NCBI GenBank assembly: GCA_012520695.1
Contig: JAAYNU010000160.1
Coordinates: forward strand, 1 to 16,995
Origin: Erysipelothrix sp.
GTDB taxonomy: Bacteria > Bacillota_I > Bacilli_A > Erysipelotrichales > Erysipelotrichaceae
Length of the DNA: 16,995 nt
Direction: 5' to 3'
Below, one piece after another: positions 14,241 to 16,995 of the stretch (position 1 is its first letter; the number at the start of each line of letters is the position of its first letter). Under the pieces are notes generated by a model. The model worked only from the letters and a program-made list of their open reading frames with translations, had not been told where the DNA came from and made no database searches. The position numbers were made by a program, and so were the translations under genes.

Positions 14241-14641
14241 TGAAATGTGTTAACTTAATTATTGTTTTTGATGTTAGTGAGAATCATGTTCTCATGTGCC
14301 ATCGACAAAAAGACCCATATGTGGGTCTTTACAATTTTGTAGGTGGAAAGAAAGAAGGCAACGAAACTGATTTGGAAGGCGCCTATCGTGAACTTCACGA
14401 AGAAACAGGCATTACATCGAAAGATATCCAAATCAAACCTTTATTCAGTACTCAATACCACCAAGACAATTTGGAATTACAGGTGTTCTTTGGAACATTA
14501 AATCATCCTGTTGTACTCAAGGAGGAGGCTCACCCCTTAGTGTGGATTCCAGTTGAAGAAAACTTTGCGGATAAATCAAAATTCGCAGGACATGGAAACA
14601 TTGCGCATATGATCGCGATGATTTTTGAAGGACAACAATAA
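14240..14641 (+). CDS. Nudix hydrolase (MutT-like)
   Basis: Small soluble Nudix hydrolase of 133 residues. The full Nudix box is present at about residues 36-58, in the form G-x5-E-x7-REL-x-EE-x-GI: GGKKEGN, then the metal-binding stretch YRELHEETGI. MutT relatives clean oxidised nucleoside triphosphates such as 8-oxo-dGTP, but the box alone does not fix the substrate. The early MCHRQKDPYVGLYNFVGGK pattern and the ending fit a MutT/8-oxo-dGTPase-like or general nucleotide-sanitising enzyme. It is the last gene of the operon, coupled to prs by a 1-base TAATG overlap, and is followed by a bidirectional terminator. Its place behind prs may suit removal of aberrant nucleotides. Confidence 0.88.
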   Translation: MKCVNLIIVFDVSENHVLMCHRQKDPYVGLYNFVGGKKEGNETDLEGAYRELHEETGITSKDIQIKPLFSTQYHQDNLELQVFFGTLNHPVVLKEEAHPLVWIPVEENFADKSKFAGHGNIAHMIAMIFEGQQ

Positions 14642-14646
14642 TATAA

Positions 14647-14680
14647 AAAACGGTTCACTTATAAAAAAGTGAGCCGTTTT
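14647..14680. terminator. Bidirectional intrinsic terminator between the Nudix gene and addA
   Basis: CGGTTCACTT (14651-14660) pairs with AAGTGAGCCG (14668-14677), ten pairs including one G-U, flanked by A residues on the left and T residues on the right. It can end both the rightward operon and the leftward addA transcript. Confidence 0.88.
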
Positions 14681-14684
14681 GCTT

Positions 14685-16995
14685 TTAGAATCCTAAATAG
14701 TCATTCAAATGGAAGGAATAAATTGAAGCTTCCACAGATTTATCAGGATAAATGATATGTAATGCTCTAATATAACGATTCAATTGATCAGTATAGCGTT
14801 CACGAATGAGTGCTTCACTCGCATTATCTGTCTTAAAATCAACGAGAATTACTTTATCGTCTGAAATAGCTACGAAGTCCATAATCCCGTTCTCAATTAC
14901 GTCATCCTTTACGATATAGGACATTTCGTGATGAATCTCAAAACCACTAAAGAACTGCTGAGTGAGAGGATGTTGGTTATACTTCATTAGTTTCGTTTGA
15001 ATTGATGGCTCATATTCGCTAACCATCTCATCAGTCCAAGGCCCATTGTGAAGATTCTCAACAGCCTCGTGGACAAGTGTTCCATAGGCAAGCGCAAACT
15101 CAGAAGTATCCTCCATATTCAGTGCTTCGTTAGTTACGTACTTAAGCTCACTCGAAGGAATTGAATGAGGCACCAAAGTATAAGCGTTATGTCTACTGAT
15201 GACATCCCCCTCATACACAGCTTCGCCAATCTCATAGGAGTCGATCGGTTTAATGATCGTGTTGTTTGGACTGGAAGCCAGTAATAAATCAATCTTACGA
15301 GCATGATTTCGTAATAATCGCTCATTAAGGTCATGTGTTTTAATTTCCTTAATCGCATCAACGATAATAAGGCGGTCTTGCGCTCGAGTCAGAGCTACAT
15401 AAAGAAGGCGTAAGACTTCTTCTATTTCATCATGATCTTGTTTAAACTCAATCAGAGTACGAAGCAAGTTCTTTTTAGTTTCTCGGTAGTTTTCAAGGTT
15501 CACATCATTCAATCCAATACCTTCATCATCCGTAATGAGTGTATTTCTGTGATTCATAACAGTATGAGAACCCATCCCAAATAAGAATACTAAGGGGAAC
15601 TGAAGTCCCTTTGATTGGTGAATTGTCATAGCGCTGACGACATTCGCATCAGAACTTAAAGGACTGGCCTCGGAACTCTTTTCATCTCTAAATTCTTGAA
15701 TGAACTGAGTAAATCCATAGAGATTAGGCGTGCTGGTTGATTGGTAAAGCACTGCTTTATCCAAGAGGAAATCAAGGTTAGTTTTATCTTGAATTGATAG
15801 GACTGAGTGATATACGTCATTAAAAGCAATCATTTCCGAGATGCTTGTGACGATATCTTGGTGTCGCCAGTTCTTAATGAGTGTTTCAAGTTGTTCGTTA
15901 AGGTCAGGACAGTTTTGTTCTAAAGACTCTTTGATGTTTGGATTTAAAAGATACAATTCACTCAACTCATCTTCACTCATATTGAAGTAAAGTGAAGTCA
16001 ATACGAAGGCAAGGTAGTAATTGCTTCGTGTGAGTGCGTAGTTGAGTAGATGAATGGACTGAGTAATGATCTCTGAGTTATAGAAACCAGAGAGTTCGTT
16101 AAGGAAGTGAGGGATATTGGCTTGTTCGAACGCTTCTTTTAAGAAGTCTTTGCTTCCATGTGATCGGACAAGAACGACCATATCCTTAAATTCCATGCCA
16201 TCTTTATGTCTTCTGAGTATTTCCTGCGCAATATGATGTGCTGTTTGTCGTGCAGCAGACATTATGTCCTTATTATCGAATCGTTCAATGATATGCAGTT
16301 CGACGGGTTCAGAGTCTTGGGATTGGGAAGGGATTCCCACATTAACGTGGTCGTTGTCATCATAGGTATTGTTTCGTGTGAGATTCATTAAGTTATCAAA
16401 CACAATGTTATTGTATTCCACAATATCATTTTTAGAACGGTAATTAAAACTCAAGAATAGATTGAGTCCTTGCTCTTGATTGATTAGATCTTGCATGATT
16501 TGAGGTTTCGCACCTCTAAATCCGTAGATTGATTGTTTAATATCACCGACTCGGAAGATATTCGTGCCATCAGAAATGGATCGGATGATTTCATCTTGAT
16601 ACTCATTAGTATCCTGAAACTCATCAACCATGATTTCCTTATACTGAGCTCGAATTAATTCAGATACAGTACCATCACTGGCTTTGAGTATTCTAAGAGC
16701 GAGAATTTCAAAGTCAGAGAAGTCGAGTACGTTTGCGTCTGATTTAAGTTGTGACAAGACTTCGTTGAATTGGTTTGCCATTGAGAATAGTTCAGTGAGT
16801 CGTTGTACTTGTCTGTTCATCAGTTCAAATGAAGCATCCAAAGGTTCATAACTAAGAAGATATGACTTAATCAGCGTTTCTACTTCCTTGCGCTTCTCAG
16901 TATATACTTCATCTTTACCCAAAGCCTTAGTTTTGAAATCAAGTGTGTTTGGTATCTCCTCATAAAAGGATAGATCACGTAATTGGATCTTCTCT
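14685..16995 (-). CDS. addA: AddA, ATP-dependent helicase/nuclease subunit A (N-terminus beyond the window)
   Basis: Catalytic subunit of the AddAB end-resection machine, the Firmicute counterpart of RecBCD, combining a UvrD-like 3'-5' helicase with a RecB-type nuclease. About 770 C-terminal residues are visible of a protein usually near 1,200. The frame stays open to the right edge, so the TTG at 16922 is not a start; Walker A must lie outside. Visible in order are helicase motif II VDEFQDTNEYQ, motif III GDIKQSIYGFRGAKPQ, motif IV SFNYRS, motif V AMTIHQSKGLQFPLVF, and motif VI LLYVALTRAQDRL. The nuclease domain follows, with the histidine in YGTLVHEAVENL and the metal-binding GIMDFVAIS and VDFKTD, then Q-x3-Y. 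All key residues in this part look intact. addB would be expected upstream, outside the window. Confidence 0.95.
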   Translation of the reverse strand, partial: EKIQLRDLSFYEEIPNTLDFKTKALGKDEVYTEKRKEVETLIKSYLLSYEPLDASFELMNRQVQRLTELFSMANQFNEVLSQLKSDANVLDFSDFEILALRILKASDGTVSELIRAQYKEIMVDEFQDTNEYQDEIIRSISDGTNIFRVGDIKQSIYGFRGAKPQIMQDLINQEQGLNLFLSFNYRSKNDIVEYNNIVFDNLMNLTRNNTYDDNDHVNVGIPSQSQDSEPVELHIIERFDNKDIMSAARQTAHHIAQEILRRHKDGMEFKDMVVLVRSHGSKDFLKEAFEQANIPHFLNELSGFYNSEIITQSIHLLNYALTRSNYYLAFVLTSLYFNMSEDELSELYLLNPNIKESLEQNCPDLNEQLETLIKNWRHQDIVTSISEMIAFNDVYHSVLSIQDKTNLDFLLDKAVLYQSTSTPNLYGFTQFIQEFRDEKSSEASPLSSDANVVSAMTIHQSKGLQFPLVFLFGMGSHTVMNHRNTLITDDEGIGLNDVNLENYRETKKNLLRTLIEFKQDHDEIEEVLRLLYVALTRAQDRLIIVDAIKEIKTHDLNERLLRNHARKIDLLLASSPNNTIIKPIDSYEIGEAVYEGDVISRHNAYTLVPHSIPSSELKYVTNEALNMEDTSEFALAYGTLVHEAVENLHNGPWTDEMVSEYEPSIQTKLMKYNQHPLTQQFFSGFEIHHEMSYIVKDDVIENGIMDFVAISDDKVILVDFKTDNASEALIRERYTDQLNRYIRALHIIYPDKSVEASIYSFHLNDYLGF

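Noticed and set aside
16920..16922. TTG at 16922 as the start of addA
   Set aside because: The frame is open to the window edge with helicase-like sequence, and the protein would lack Walker A and several hundred residues of the family length.
1..16995. CRISPR arrays, insertion sequences, tRNA or rRNA genes
   Set aside because: I saw no regularly spaced repeats, transposase motifs, terminal inverted repeats, cloverleaf or rRNA sequence anywhere in the window.

Overview
The window looks like chromosomal core DNA of a low-GC, Gram-positive (Firmicutes-type) bacterium, most likely from the Erysipelotrichia (Erysipelothrix-like). The evidence is the A/T-rich code, strong AGGAGG-type ribosome sites, lipobox lipoproteins, a T-box leader, an AddA-type recombination nuclease, and a gene order related to the Bacillus tatD-yabE-rnmV-ksgA-ispE-glmU-prs region without the sporulation genes found there. 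The genus is an inference; no rRNA or other taxonomic marker is present. I see no mobile element, CRISPR array, tRNA or rRNA.

Layout. (1) Bases 68-2184, plus strand: mnmE (tRNA wobble-uridine modification) and tatD (metal-dependent DNase), closed by a bidirectional terminator. (2) Bases 2215-6255, minus strand: a methionine uptake operon. A good promoter feeds a T-box leader whose apparent specifier codon is AUG (methionine) and which ends in an intrinsic terminator. Behind it lie an M20-family amidohydrolase, metN (ATPase), metI (permease) and metQ (binding lipoprotein). (3) Bases 6269-7140, minus strand: a class I SAM-dependent methyltransferase preceded by a 23-codon open frame that overlaps it by ATGA. 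(4) Bases 7254-8702, plus strand: an unrecognised membrane protein and a QueT-type transporter, then a terminator. (5) Bases 8744-9664: a G5/3D-domain lipoprotein of the YabE type with its own promoter and terminator. (6) Bases 9693-14677: a compact operon rnmV-ksgA-ispE-glmU-prs-nudix in which consecutive genes overlap or are one base apart. It combines 5S rRNA and 16S rRNA maturation, isoprenoid and cell-wall precursor synthesis, PRPP synthesis and a Nudix hydrolase. A bidirectional terminator ends it. (7) Bases 14685-16995, minus strand: the C-terminal two thirds of addA, running off the right edge.

The points most worth a second look are two promoters (mnmE and rnmV) whose perfect extended -10 boxes put the predicted start of transcription exactly on the A of the ATG, implying leaderless mRNAs in a genome that otherwise uses strong Shine-Dalgarno sites; the Met T-box operon led by a peptidase/deacylase; the small coupled frame ahead of the methyltransferase; and a YabE-like lipoprotein with four cysteines besides the lipid-anchor cysteine. 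Most of the rest is ordinary housekeeping sequence, and I do not see a clearly new multi-gene system.
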